Below are positions 6,903 through 13,657 of a stretch of 13,749 nt of DNA, one piece after another (the stretch's first letter is position 1; each line of letters begins with the position of its first letter). A program made the translations under genes and the position numbers. Below the pieces are notes generated by a model that ran no database searches, was not told the DNA's origin, and worked only from the letters and a program-made list of their open reading frames with translations. The DNA lies in the NCBI GenBank assembly GCA_001821915.1, contig MHOR01000038.1:1-13749 (forward strand), given 5' to 3'. The DNA comes from Candidatus Staskawiczbacteria bacterium RIFCSPHIGHO2_02_FULL_34_10. GTDB taxonomy: Bacteria; Patescibacteriota; Minisyncoccia; Minisyncoccales; Staskawiczbacteraceae.

Positions 6903-7667
6903 ATGGAAAATAATTTTAGAAGTATAGAGTCTTTTGATAAGCCACAAGAAGGGCAGATTTATAATATTATAAAAACAACAAACGCGACTTATAAGCTTTT
7001 GGATTTTTTTCCCGATTCGGATCCACTAAAAAATAAAGCCAAAGAAAAAGTTTTGGCAATAATGGAAAATTTAACTTTAATCTCAGACACAAAAGGATGG
7101 ATTTCTTTAAAAAAAGAGAAAGCTGCAGCAGAATTATTAGATGATATAGATGTTTTGGAAGCTTATCTTAAGCTAGCTAAATATCAGGGATGGATAGGTA
7201 ATATTAATTTTTTAATAATTACAAAAGAATACAATCTTATTAGAAGTAAAATCAACCCTCCTAAAGGCGCTATTAAAAGAAATCTAGAGACTACTTTAGA
7301 TTTTGAGAGGAACGAAAATCTAGAAAGATATAAAAAACAAAATGACTTAGTTTTAGATGAAACAGTGGTATTAGGAGGAGAATTAACGCATAACAATAAT
7401 CACTCGTTAAGTGACCACTATTCAGAAAGACAAAAAAAGATTTTACAGATATTAGAAAAAGTAGAAAAAGCTCAAGTATCTGATATTATAAGGGATTTGC
7501 CTAATGTGACTAAAAGAACTATAAGAAGAGACTTAGATGATTTATTGAAAAGGGATAAAATAGTAAGAATCGGAGAATGGAATCAGGTTTTTTATAAAAA
7601 TAAGAGGGACAGTGTAAGTAATCATAAAAATAACAGTAATTCTGATAGGACAATATTTTTGTCCTAG
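6903..7667 (+). CDS. DeoR-type HTH transcriptional regulator
   Basis: 254 aa if started at ATG 6903 (TTG 6894 and ATG 6897 are in-frame alternatives). The C-terminal part (about 175-232, ERQKKILQILEK, VSDIIRDLP, NVTKRTIRRDLDDLLKRDKIVRIG) is a winged helix-turn-helix of the DeoR type, with TIRRDLDDLL as recognition helix. The N-terminal ~120 residues are helical with hydrophobic stretches (INFLIITKEYNLI) and match no ligand domain I know; a charged, flexible linker joins the two. There is no sugar-phosphate-binding DeoR effector domain. The last 20 residues are polar and probably disordered, and are encoded by DNA that doubles as an operator: the TAG stop lies in the first TTGTCCTA box. The next gene is an ECF sigma factor, whose promoter is the likely target (inference). 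Confidence 0.75.
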   Translation: MENNFRSIESFDKPQEGQIYNIIKTTNATYKLLDFFPDSDPLKNKAKEKVLAIMENLTLISDTKGWISLKKEKAAAELLDDIDVLEAYLKLAKYQGWIGNINFLIITKEYNLIRSKINPPKGAIKRNLETTLDFERNENLERYKKQNDLVLDETVVLGGELTHNNNHSLSDHYSERQKKILQILEKVEKAQVSDIIRDLPNVTKRTIRRDLDDLLKRDKIVRIGEWNQVFYKNKRDSVSNHKNNSNSDRTIFLS

Positions 7668-7708
7668 CAAAATTGGTATTTGTCCTATTAGGTATTGATT
7701 TTGTCCTA
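7646..7708 (+). promoter_or_regulatory. Phased operator: three TTGTCCTA boxes at 21-bp spacing plus an inverted half-site
   Basis: TTGTCCTA occurs at 7659-7666, 7680-7687 and 7701-7708, each exactly 21 bp (two helical turns) from the next. An inverted copy, TAGGACAA, at 7646-7653 forms a palindrome with the first box. The boxes run from the end of the HTH gene into the sigma-factor promoter: the third lies between its -35 and -10. All would be on the same face of the helix. This suggests cooperative binding, probably by the HTH protein, and repression of the sigma gene, though the upstream boxes could serve activation. Confidence 0.65.
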
Positions 7709-7723
7709 GCTTTGTAGTATAAT
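7695..7723 (+). promoter_or_regulatory. Promoter of the ECF sigma factor gene
   Basis: TTGATT (7695-7700), a 17-bp spacer and a perfect TATAAT (7718-7723). The start would be near 7730, giving a leader of about 7 nt and no Shine-Dalgarno before ATG 7737. The spacer contains the third TTGTCCTA box. Confidence 0.75.
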
Positions 7724-7736
7724 ATAGTCTTAAGAA

Positions 7737-8243
7737 ATGGATAAGAATAAGGAAAAATTTGGCTCAATTTACGACCAATATATTGAAAAGATATACAGGT
7801 TTGTTTATTTAAAGGTAAACTCACAGGAAATAGCTGAAGATATATCTTCTAAGGTGTTTTTGAGGGGGTGGGAATCTTACCAAAAGAATAGTGAAATTAA
7901 GAATATTGGAGCTTTTTTATACCAAATTGCAAGAAATAGCGTAATTGATCACTATAGAGAAAAGGGTAGGTCAACTATAGTTTCACCTGATTTTATACCC
8001 GAACTTGCTGATGATAGGACAAACTTACACGAAAAAGCTATTTTAAGCGCGGATATTGAGTTAGTAAAATCAGCGTTGAATAATATCAAAAAAGATTACC
8101 AAGATGTTATTATTTGGCATTATTTAGAAGATATGCCAACTGACCAAATAGCTGAAATTATGAATAGACCTGTTGGGACAGTGAGGGTGATGATACATAG
8201 GGGGTTGAGTGCGCTTAGGGAGAAACTAGTAGGGGAAATTTAG
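7737..8243 (+). CDS. ECF-type RNA polymerase sigma factor
   Basis: The 168 aa contain only sigma regions 2 and 4, typical of group 4 (ECF) factors. Region 2 spans about 9-75 (YDQYIEKIYRFVYLKV, AEDISSKVFLRGWE, GAFLYQIARNSVIDHYR), binding core polymerase and the -10. Region 4 spans about 110-163 (LNNIKKDYQDVIIWHYLEDM, TDQIAEIMNRPVGTVRVMIH, RGLSALREKL), an HTH for the -35. It directs polymerase to a dedicated promoter set that cannot be deduced here. Its own promoter looks housekeeping-type and overlaps the operator boxes, so it is probably controlled by the HTH protein rather than purely by itself. The membrane protein gene 136 bp downstream is the expected anti-sigma partner. The start is fixed by the promoter 13 bp upstream. 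Confidence 0.92.
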   Translation: MDKNKEKFGSIYDQYIEKIYRFVYLKVNSQEIAEDISSKVFLRGWESYQKNSEIKNIGAFLYQIARNSVIDHYREKGRSTIVSPDFIPELADDRTNLHEKAILSADIELVKSALNNIKKDYQDVIIWHYLEDMPTDQIAEIMNRPVGTVRVMIHRGLSALREKLVGEI

Positions 8244-8329
8244 CCTTACGAATTTGAGCGAATTACGAATAATAGCGAAACTTGGTTTGGTTCACATTCG
8301 TAATTCGCTCAAATTCGTAATTCATAAGG
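8244..8329. repeat. Intergenic palindrome, long variant (copy 4)
   Basis: Perfect 23-bp arms at 8248-8270 and 8296-8318 (left arm begins ACGAATTTGAGCGAATTACG) enclose a 25-base loop. CCTT at the left end and AAGG at the right match the borders of the shorter copies. It begins at the base after the sigma stop codon, so an operonic transcript would carry a very stable hairpin between the sigma factor and its partner, which could uncouple their expression. No T run follows. Confidence 0.8.
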
Positions 8330-8379
8330 ATTACTGTAACAAAAAGCCTTATTTTGCGTCATAACTGTAAGCAATTAAT

Positions 8380-9105
8380 ATGACAGAAAAAGAACTTATT
8401 TCTCGCCTCCAGTCATTGAAGCAAATAAAGCCTAGAGAAAACTGGGCGGTTTTTGCTAAAAGCAGAATTTTTGAAAATAATATCATTGATAATAAAAGTA
8501 TTAAAAATTCAATATTGTCAGATATTTTAAGAGGGGTTTTTCAAAAAAAACTTGTTTACTCTTTTGCCACATTTTTATTTGTTGTTGCAGGATTGTTTGG
8601 CTTTATGAAATATGGGTTGCCAAATAAGATAAATAGTTCTCTAAATGAAACAGCAAATATTAAAATAATTCAGCAATATCAGGAGAATTTAGTCGCTATT
8701 AAAAGCAATGTAGAAGACTTTAAGGCAAAATCCAAAAACTTATCGCAAATATCTAAGTCTAGTTCACCAGAGTATATTAGTTTAGCGCTTAGAGAAGTTA
8801 ATAATGTTGCAAAAGAACTTGCAAATGCAATAAGCAAAGATCCTAAGTTAGCAAAAGAAGTTGCCTTAGATATAAACAACAGTAAGACTTATCTTAATGT
8901 TCAAGGAGGAGATGATTTAAAAGAAACATCTAATAATTTATATAAAATATTAGATGAACAAATGATTAAAGATTTAGAAAGTACAACTTTAACAGAAAGC
9001 CAACAGGAAGCGTTAAGAATAGCAAAAGATCTATATAGTCAAGTAAAGTATTCAGATGCCCTAGAGAGCATATTATTGCTTAATATGGCTATAAAAAACA
9101 ATTAA
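8380..9105 (+). CDS. Single-pass membrane protein, putative anti-sigma factor
   Basis: The 241 aa comprise a cytoplasmic N-terminal segment (1-57; ELISRLQSLKQIKPRENW), one membrane helix (about 58-76, LVYSFATFLFVVAGLFGFM) and an outer, largely helical, charged region (85-241) without Cys. This layout and the position after an ECF sigma gene match anti-sigma factors. The N-terminal segment resembles that of CPR proteins paired with ECF sigma genes and often labelled DUF5667; there is no zinc-binding HxxxCxxC motif. The outer region may sense envelope state and release the sigma factor by proteolysis or unfolding (inference). The start ATG has no Shine-Dalgarno and no clear promoter, so co-transcription with the sigma gene is likely. 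Confidence 0.7.
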   Translation: MTEKELISRLQSLKQIKPRENWAVFAKSRIFENNIIDNKSIKNSILSDILRGVFQKKLVYSFATFLFVVAGLFGFMKYGLPNKINSSLNETANIKIIQQYQENLVAIKSNVEDFKAKSKNLSQISKSSSPEYISLALREVNNVAKELANAISKDPKLAKEVALDINNSKTYLNVQGGDDLKETSNNLYKILDEQMIKDLESTTLTESQQEALRIAKDLYSQVKYSDALESILLLNMAIKNN

Positions 9106-9349
9106 TAGAGTTTTTTCCAAGGGTTTTCCTTCCTCTAAGCCATCTAATTATTATTTAGATAGCACAGAGGGCGGAATGCCCATTTAATTTTTAATAAGAC
9201 AAGTCGTAGTTCAATTAAATATGCATAGCATATTTTCGTCGCTCGTTTAAGAAACAAGATTTTCATTAATCTTCTTTCTCTATACTTGCTAGAAAATAAG
9301 TTCGCGGAGCCGGTTTAAAAAATAGGCTTCGTTGTTAATACGTCCCAAA

Positions 9350-9440
9350 AGAAATCTCTAATTATTGTAATTTCGCAGAGGAAATTTTGAAAGACGGTCA
9401 GTCAATAATTATTGTTCGAGATTTCTCTACGAGAGAAATC
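9350..9440 (+). other. Mutually exclusive stems (switch-like structure)
   Basis: AGAAATCTCTAATTATTG (9350-9367) can pair with CAATAATTA (9403-9411) plus GAGATTTCT (9418-9426), with a 6-base bulge and an inner hairpin AATTTC/GAAATT (9369-9386). Alternatively GATTTCTCT (9420-9428) forms a perfect 9-bp hairpin with AGAGAAATC (9432-9440). The two share 9420-9426, so they exclude each other, as in attenuators and riboswitches. No T run follows, so any effect would not be simple intrinsic termination. It matches no riboswitch class I recognise. Confidence 0.4.
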
Positions 9441-9524
9441 AATTATAAAAGATTTCTAACGGGATAAATAAAACCGCGAAACTAAACTCGCTTTGCGAGC
9501 GCAGGCGCCCAACAAAGTCTGGGA

Positions 9525-9592
9525 CCAGAGCGCTAAAATTTCAAAGAAATTTTAGCGCTCGGCCAAGCACTTTGTTTGGCAAAGTACTCTGG
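9525..9592 (+). other. Three-way-junction-like inverted repeats
   Basis: The outer arms are CCAGAG (9525-9530) and CTCTGG (9587-9592). Inside are a perfect 15-bp stem GAGCGCTAAAATTTC / GAAATTTTAGCGCTC (9528-9542 / 9546-9560, loop AAA) and GCCAA/TTGGC (9562-9566/9576-9580). The outer arm overlaps the first inner stem by three bases, so not all pairs form at once. Confidence 0.5.
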
Positions 9593-9608
9593 TTTAATTG
9601 GACATAAT

Positions 9609-9635
9609 CCTTAAATTGCTAATGGTAATTTAAGG
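9609..9635. repeat. Intergenic palindrome, short diverged copy
   Basis: CCTTAAATTGC (9609-9619) and GTAATTTAAGG (9625-9635) pair with one mismatch around AATGG or similar. The borders match the palindrome after clpB, but the CGAAAT part is lost, as in a deletion derivative. Confidence 0.6.
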
Positions 9636-9677
9636 TAACGGTCGACCGATGTTAATAAATATAAAATATTATTTAAC

Positions 9678-9751
9678 CCTCTAAAATTTTCTTTAAGAAA
9701 ACTTATAGAGTCGCGAGAATTTCGCTTTAGCGAAAATTCCCGACTTAGAGG
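9678..9751 (+). promoter_or_regulatory. Structured leader just upstream of the S-layer gene
   Basis: CCTCTAA (9678-9684) pairs with TTAGAGG (9745-9751) and closes two hairpins: TTTTCTT/AAGAAAA (9687-9701) and a longer one GAATTTCGC / GCGAAAATTC (9717-9725 / 9730-9739) extended by GAGTC/GACTT. The AGAGG arm is the only SD-like sequence before ATG 9772, but it lies about 20 bases away, too far for normal use. The A-rich unpaired stretch 9753-9771 probably serves ribosome loading. The structure may stabilise the mRNA (inference). Confidence 0.5.
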
Positions 9752-9771
9752 ACAAGAAAAAATATAAAAAA

Positions 9772-12700
9772 ATGAATATAAGAAAAACAATTATAACAGC
9801 CACTGTTGCTTTAACAACGGTTGCAATGATTGCTCCTGGTATCGCTTCAGCTGATGTTATTTCAGATTTGCAAGCACAGATTAATTCTTTAATGGCTCAA
9901 TTGCAAGCTTTGCAAGGGTTATCAAGTTCTACATCTAGCAGTGTTCCTGCAGTTTGCGTTGGAGTTACCTTTTCAAGAAACTTAACCGTAGGTTCTACGG
10001 GCGCAGACGTAAAATGTATGCAAACCCTTATGAATGCTCATGGTTATCAACTTGCAACATCAGGAGCAGGTTCACCTGGAAATGAAACAACTTTTTTCGG
10101 TCCAAGAACCTTGGCAAAAGTTCAAGCATTACAGGCCGCGCAAGGATGGACACCTGCAGGTCAGGTAGGTCCTTTAACAAGAGGATTATTAAACTCATGG
10201 TTGGTCAGTTCAACAACAACTCCAACAACACCAACAACACCAGTTCCAACTGGAGCAGGGCTTACAGTAGCATTGGCTTCTGATAATCCAACCACAGGAA
10301 CAATTGTTGACGGTCAGGCATTAGCCTCATTAGCAAAATTAACTTTTTGGAATGGAGATAACGCCCAAGTTACAGTCACAGGATTAAAGTTAAAGAGAAT
10401 TGGCGTTTCAGCCGATGCTTCTTTGACCAATGTCTATTTGTTTAATGGAGCCGTAAGATTAACCGATGGATCAGCTGTTTCAGAAACTATGATTAACTTC
10501 AATAATACTTCAGGATTGTTCACAGTACCTTCAATGGGTTCTGTAACAATTTCTGTATTATCTGATGTTAACGGCACAAGTGGAGAAACAGTAGGAATGC
10601 AAGTTGTTTCCGCTACTAGCGTTACAACAAACGCCAGTTCTGTAAAAGGAACATATCCTTTGACAGGAAACTTGATGACTATAGCAACCGGAACATTAGC
10701 AGGAGTAGAGTGGAACGCCACTATAACCCCTTCAGCAGCCGATGTTGACCCTCAAGACGGTTACACTGTTTTCCAAAACAGCGTAATTGTTACTACAAGA
10801 GCGGTTGATATGACAAGAATCAGCTTCAGAAAAACCGGAAGCGTTTCTAATACAGATTTAAAGAACTTCAAACTTTATGTTGACGGAGTACAGATTGGCG
10901 CAACACAGCAATTAATGGCAGACAGCTTAGACCAAAGCTATGTAACTTTTGACTTAACTGGAGCTCCAAAAAGATTGGAAGCCGGAACAAGAGTTGTTAA
11001 AGTTTTGGCCGATATTATTGGCGGTTCAAGCTTGAATTTCACAATGCATTTGTGGAATGTAGCCGATGTTACCGTTGTTGACAGTCAGTATATGGCAAAT
11101 ATATTATCTGACTTAATTTCAGATGCGTCATTTACCAAGAGGTCAACAGGAGCCCAGACAATCAACTCTGGAACTCTTACGATTACAAAATTGTCAGACT
11201 CTCCATCAGGAGACATTGTTGACGCCGCATCAAACGCTTTATTGGCAAAGTTTGAATTTAAAGCTGCTGGTGAAAAAGTAAAGATTGAAACTCTTTACAT
11301 TTCTGCAAACGTTGACACATCAGGTGTTAGCGGATTAAGAAATGGGGCGATTTACGCCAATGGAGTTCAAATTGGAAGCACAACTACTTTGTATGACCCA
11401 GCAGACTCAAGCTTTGATTATACCACATTCAACTTAGGTTCATCATTAATAGTTGAACCAGGAAGCCCTGTAACATTGACTGTAAGAGCCGATATTTACG
11501 ACACGGGAACTTCAGATACTACCAATAGCATCGTTTCTGACAGCATAATTCAAGTAACAATTGAAGGTGCAAGCACTAACAACAATGGTACTGGATTAGT
11601 TTCTTCAACAACTTTGGATGTTCCTGCGTCTGATATAAGCGCAAATTCTTTGACCGTTGCCCAGGGTACATTGGCATTGTCATTGGATCCAGCTTATTCG
11701 GCCCATTCAGTTGTTGCGCCATTAACTGCTTACAAAGTTGGTGATTACAATTTGGTAGCCAGCACATCAGAAGCAGTTAATATTTCAACTATTAACGTTG
11801 CTGTTGATGAAGTAAGCACATACGCTACAAACTTATATGTAAAGTACGGAACACAGACAACTTCTGTCAAGCCGACAGTTGCCGCTGCAAATTCATGGTC
11901 AATTAATTACACACTCGCGGCAGGAGTAACTATCCCTGTAGAAGTGTATATGGATGTTGCAAGTGGTATGACTGTTGGTACAGGAACTGTTGTATTAGAT
12001 GTTGACAGCACAACTGTTTCTTCAGCTGTTGCGGCCAATTCTGCGGATGTTACCGGACAGGCTTTGACATACACTTCAGGTTCTCTTGCAACAGAATTTG
12101 CCAGCACACCTCAAAACCAGGCGGTTTCTGGAAACCAAGCGGTTGAAATTGGAAGATGGAAATTTACCTCTTCTTACAAAGCATTTACTATCACAGAAGT
12201 TAAGGTTGACCCAGACGTTGCTTCTACTGCAACCGATAATGCTGAAGATGCTATTAGTAGCTTAACGCTTTGGGATGGTACTACCCAGGTTGGTACAGCA
12301 CAAAGTTTCAACAACATTAATACACTTGGTTCTACTGGCGGATACTACTTCACTGGTTTGAGTATTGCAGTTCCCGCAAGCACTTCAAAAACTTTGATTG
12401 CTAAAGCAACCTTATCTGTTCCATCAGCCACCAACGGCACATCAGGGTTGAGAGTAGTCCCAGCCTTGACTTATGTTGAGTATATGGATGATCAGGGAAC
12501 AGTATCAACAAGCACCACAGAAAGAGACGGAAACAGCACCTATGTTTATAGGTCAGTTCCAACCCTTTCAAAGGTTGAGTTAGATAATTCAAGCATTGTT
12601 GCAAATGGCGCAGTTATTAACTTGTTTAGCATGAAGGTTGCCGCTCCATCAGCAGGTGATATTAATGTCAAACAGTTAAAGTTTGATGTAAACTGGTCTG

Positions 12701-13251
12701 ACGGAGGAACAGCAGACGTACTTGAATTGGAGGCATTGAAGTTCTATAAGGACGGCACCGACATTACTGCTTCGGTAAGCATTGTTGACGAAGATAGTGC
12801 AACAAGTCTTGAGGGCACTGCTGTTGGATTAAGCGAACTTAACAGCAAGATTATTGTAACTTGGGATGGCACTACAGAAGATACAATCTCTGCTAGCAGT
12901 AATACTACCTACACGCTCGAAGGAGTTCCTCAAGGGTTTAGGTTGCTCGGCGCTACTGATACAGCCGCAGATAGTGTTTCTATCGCATTCAGCCCAGATA
13001 CTGCAGATGTAACATTCGGCAGTACTACGGTTGACTTCATAGGATACATTAACGTTGGTACGTCATTGACCGGTATTATGAAACTCTTTACCTCTGCCAC
13101 AGCAAGTGCTTCAGCAGAAGATGCAGACTTGATATGGTCAGATAATTCAGCAGTTGCCCATTCAGCTTCAACAACAGCTGGAACTGGCGACTGGACAAAT
13201 AGTTATCTTATAAAGGATAACTTGTCTTCTGAAACTTGGACAGTTCAGTAG
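9772..13251 (+). CDS. Secreted peptidoglycan-binding, putative S-layer protein
   Basis: 1159 aa. The signal peptide is MNIRKTIITATVALTTVAMI with probable cleavage after ASA (residue 27). A short Gln-rich coiled segment follows (DVISDLQAQINSLMAQLQAL). Residues about 62-143 form a peptidoglycan-binding domain (LTVGSTGADVKCMQTLMN, FGPRTLAKVQALQAAQGW, GQVGPLTRGLLN) holding the only two Cys (62 and 82), probably a disulfide. A Thr/Pro linker leads into about 1000 residues of beta-rich, Ig-like segments with few Lys and much Ser/Thr/Val/Gly; the motif LSDSPSGDIVDAA echoes LASDNPTTGTIVDG. This layout is typical of predicted CPR S-layer proteins. Its codon use is visibly richer in GC than its neighbours, consistent with heavy expression. 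The start is fixed by the signal peptide; there is no normal SD. The stop is TAG, followed by a strong terminator. The domain calls are solid; the S-layer role is inference. Confidence 0.85.
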   Translation: MNIRKTIITATVALTTVAMIAPGIASADVISDLQAQINSLMAQLQALQGLSSSTSSSVPAVCVGVTFSRNLTVGSTGADVKCMQTLMNAHGYQLATSGAGSPGNETTFFGPRTLAKVQALQAAQGWTPAGQVGPLTRGLLNSWLVSSTTTPTTPTTPVPTGAGLTVALASDNPTTGTIVDGQALASLAKLTFWNGDNAQVTVTGLKLKRIGVSADASLTNVYLFNGAVRLTDGSAVSETMINFNNTSGLFTVPSMGSVTISVLSDVNGTSGETVGMQVVSATSVTTNASSVKGTYPLTGNLMTIATGTLAGVEWNATITPSAADVDPQDGYTVFQNSVIVTTRAVDMTRISFRKTGSVSNTDLKNFKLYVDGVQIGATQQLMADSLDQSYVTFDLTGAPKRLEAGTRVVKVLADIIGGSSLNFTMHLWNVADVTVVDSQYMANILSDLISDASFTKRSTGAQTINSGTLTITKLSDSPSGDIVDAASNALLAKFEFKAAGEKVKIETLYISANVDTSGVSGLRNGAIYANGVQIGSTTTLYDPADSSFDYTTFNLGSSLIVEPGSPVTLTVRADIYDTGTSDTTNSIVSDSIIQVTIEGASTNNNGTGLVSSTTLDVPASDISANSLTVAQGTLALSLDPAYSAHSVVAPLTAYKVGDYNLVASTSEAVNISTINVAVDEVSTYATNLYVKYGTQTTSVKPTVAAANSWSINYTLAAGVTIPVEVYMDVASGMTVGTGTVVLDVDSTTVSSAVAANSADVTGQALTYTSGSLATEFASTPQNQAVSGNQAVEIGRWKFTSSYKAFTITEVKVDPDVASTATDNAEDAISSLTLWDGTTQVGTAQSFNNINTLGSTGGYYFTGLSIAVPASTSKTLIAKATLSVPSATNGTSGLRVVPALTYVEYMDDQGTVSTSTTERDGNSTYVYRSVPTLSKVELDNSSIVANGAVINLFSMKVAAPSAGDINVKQLKFDVNWSDGGTADVLELEALKFYKDGTDITASVSIVDEDSATSLEGTAVGLSELNSKIIVTWDGTTEDTISASSNTTYTLEGVPQGFRLLGATDTAADSVSIAFSPDTADVTFGSTTVDFIGYINVGTSLTGIMKLFTSATASASAEDADLIWSDNSAVAHSASTTAGTGDWTNSYLIKDNLSSETWTVQ

Positions 13252-13300
13252 TCTTCTAAACTGAACCCCTTGCCTTTCTTGTGGACTGGCTGAAGGGAAA

Positions 13301-13338
13301 AAAACAAAGAGCCACCCTTATGGGTGGCTCTTTGTTTT
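13301..13338 (+). terminator. Strong bidirectional intrinsic terminator
   Basis: A perfect 17-bp stem (AAAACAAAGAGCCACCC / GGGTGGCTCTTTGTTTT) around the tetraloop TTAT. It ends in TTTT on the plus strand and in a run of seven T on the minus strand. It lies 49 bases after the S-layer stop and also 52 bases after the end of the converging GxxExxY remnant, so it can serve both. Confidence 0.95.
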
Positions 13339-13390
13339 ATGCGCCGAAATAACACGCTGATTTTAACGCTGAACCATCATTTTTTTAATT

Positions 13391-13657
13391 TTAGGTATGC
13401 GAACCTGGTATTGGTTTATGATGTGTGGCTTGAGGATGTTGGTTTCTTGCAGTATCGTAAACAATTCTTTTTATAGTAAGTTGATCTGGGGCAAAATTTA
13501 TGATAAAACCAAGTTTGCATTGAGAACCCTTTAAATATTTCCAAAATTGATCAATGTCTTCTTTTGTTATAAATTGTTTAGATTTTAATTCTAGAAGTAT
13601 GTAATTATTAATAATTTTATCTGGCACATATGCGCCTACTTTTTTATTATCAAACTC
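13391..13657 (-). pseudogene. GxxExxY family protein, 5'-truncated remnant
   Basis: Homology runs on the minus strand from EFDNKKVGAYVPDKII through LLELK, QFWKYLKGSQCKLGFIINF to LTIKRIVYDT. This matches the C-terminal two thirds of GxxExxY proteins (usually 120-130 aa, PD-(D/E)XK-like fold), and the D...ELK residues are kept. The N-terminal part with the naming GxxExxY motif is absent. Upstream codons read into a repeat copy (13658-13674) and then two TAG stops, with no ATG. GTG 13627 would give a 78-aa product, which is what a gene finder would report. The last 20 residues (RNQHPQATHHKPIPGSHT region) are not usual for the family. It is probably decayed; expression of the 78-aa form cannot be excluded. 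Confidence 0.7.

Larger units (their letters stand above)
9106..9771 (+). other. 666-bp gene-free, highly structured region (possible long leader or ncRNA)
   Basis: There is no plausible ORF on either strand and no tRNA, tmRNA or RNase P signature. The region is packed with inverted repeats besides those listed separately: CCTCT/AGAGG (9132-9136/9166-9170) enclosing ATCTAA/TTAGAT; GGGC/GCCC (9169-9172/9178-9181), a weak terminator candidate for the sigma operon; ATTTAATT/AATTAAAT (9182-9189/9213-9220); ATATGC/GCATAT (9219-9233); CTCGC/GCGAG (9487-9499); and a 10-bp palindrome CGGTCGACCG (9639-9648). The region precedes the putative S-layer gene, so it may be a long 5' leader controlling a heavily expressed mRNA, a separate RNA, or decayed repeats. 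No good promoter was found; -10-like AT stretches lie at 9654-9672. Confidence 0.5.

Noticed and set aside
7646..7708. Plasmid-type iterons or an origin
   Set aside because: There is no replication protein, no DnaA boxes and no AT-melting region of note; the boxes overlap a clear promoter between two regulatory genes.
7519..7824. 101-aa minus-strand ORF spanning the HTH end and sigma start
   Set aside because: It crosses the operator and promoter region and is antisense to two supported genes; its composition is Tyr/Phe/Ser-rich as expected from AT-rich antisense.
9403..9430. T-loop-like word GTTCGAGAT suggesting a tRNA or tmRNA end
   Set aside because: No flanking 5-bp T stem, acceptor stem or CCA-side sequence can be formed; the bases are better explained by the competing hairpins.
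10434..12604. Several minus-strand ORFs of 63-95 aa inside the S-layer gene
   Set aside because: They are shadows of a continuous 1159-aa coding frame with signal peptide and recognisable domain; none has a promoter or SD.
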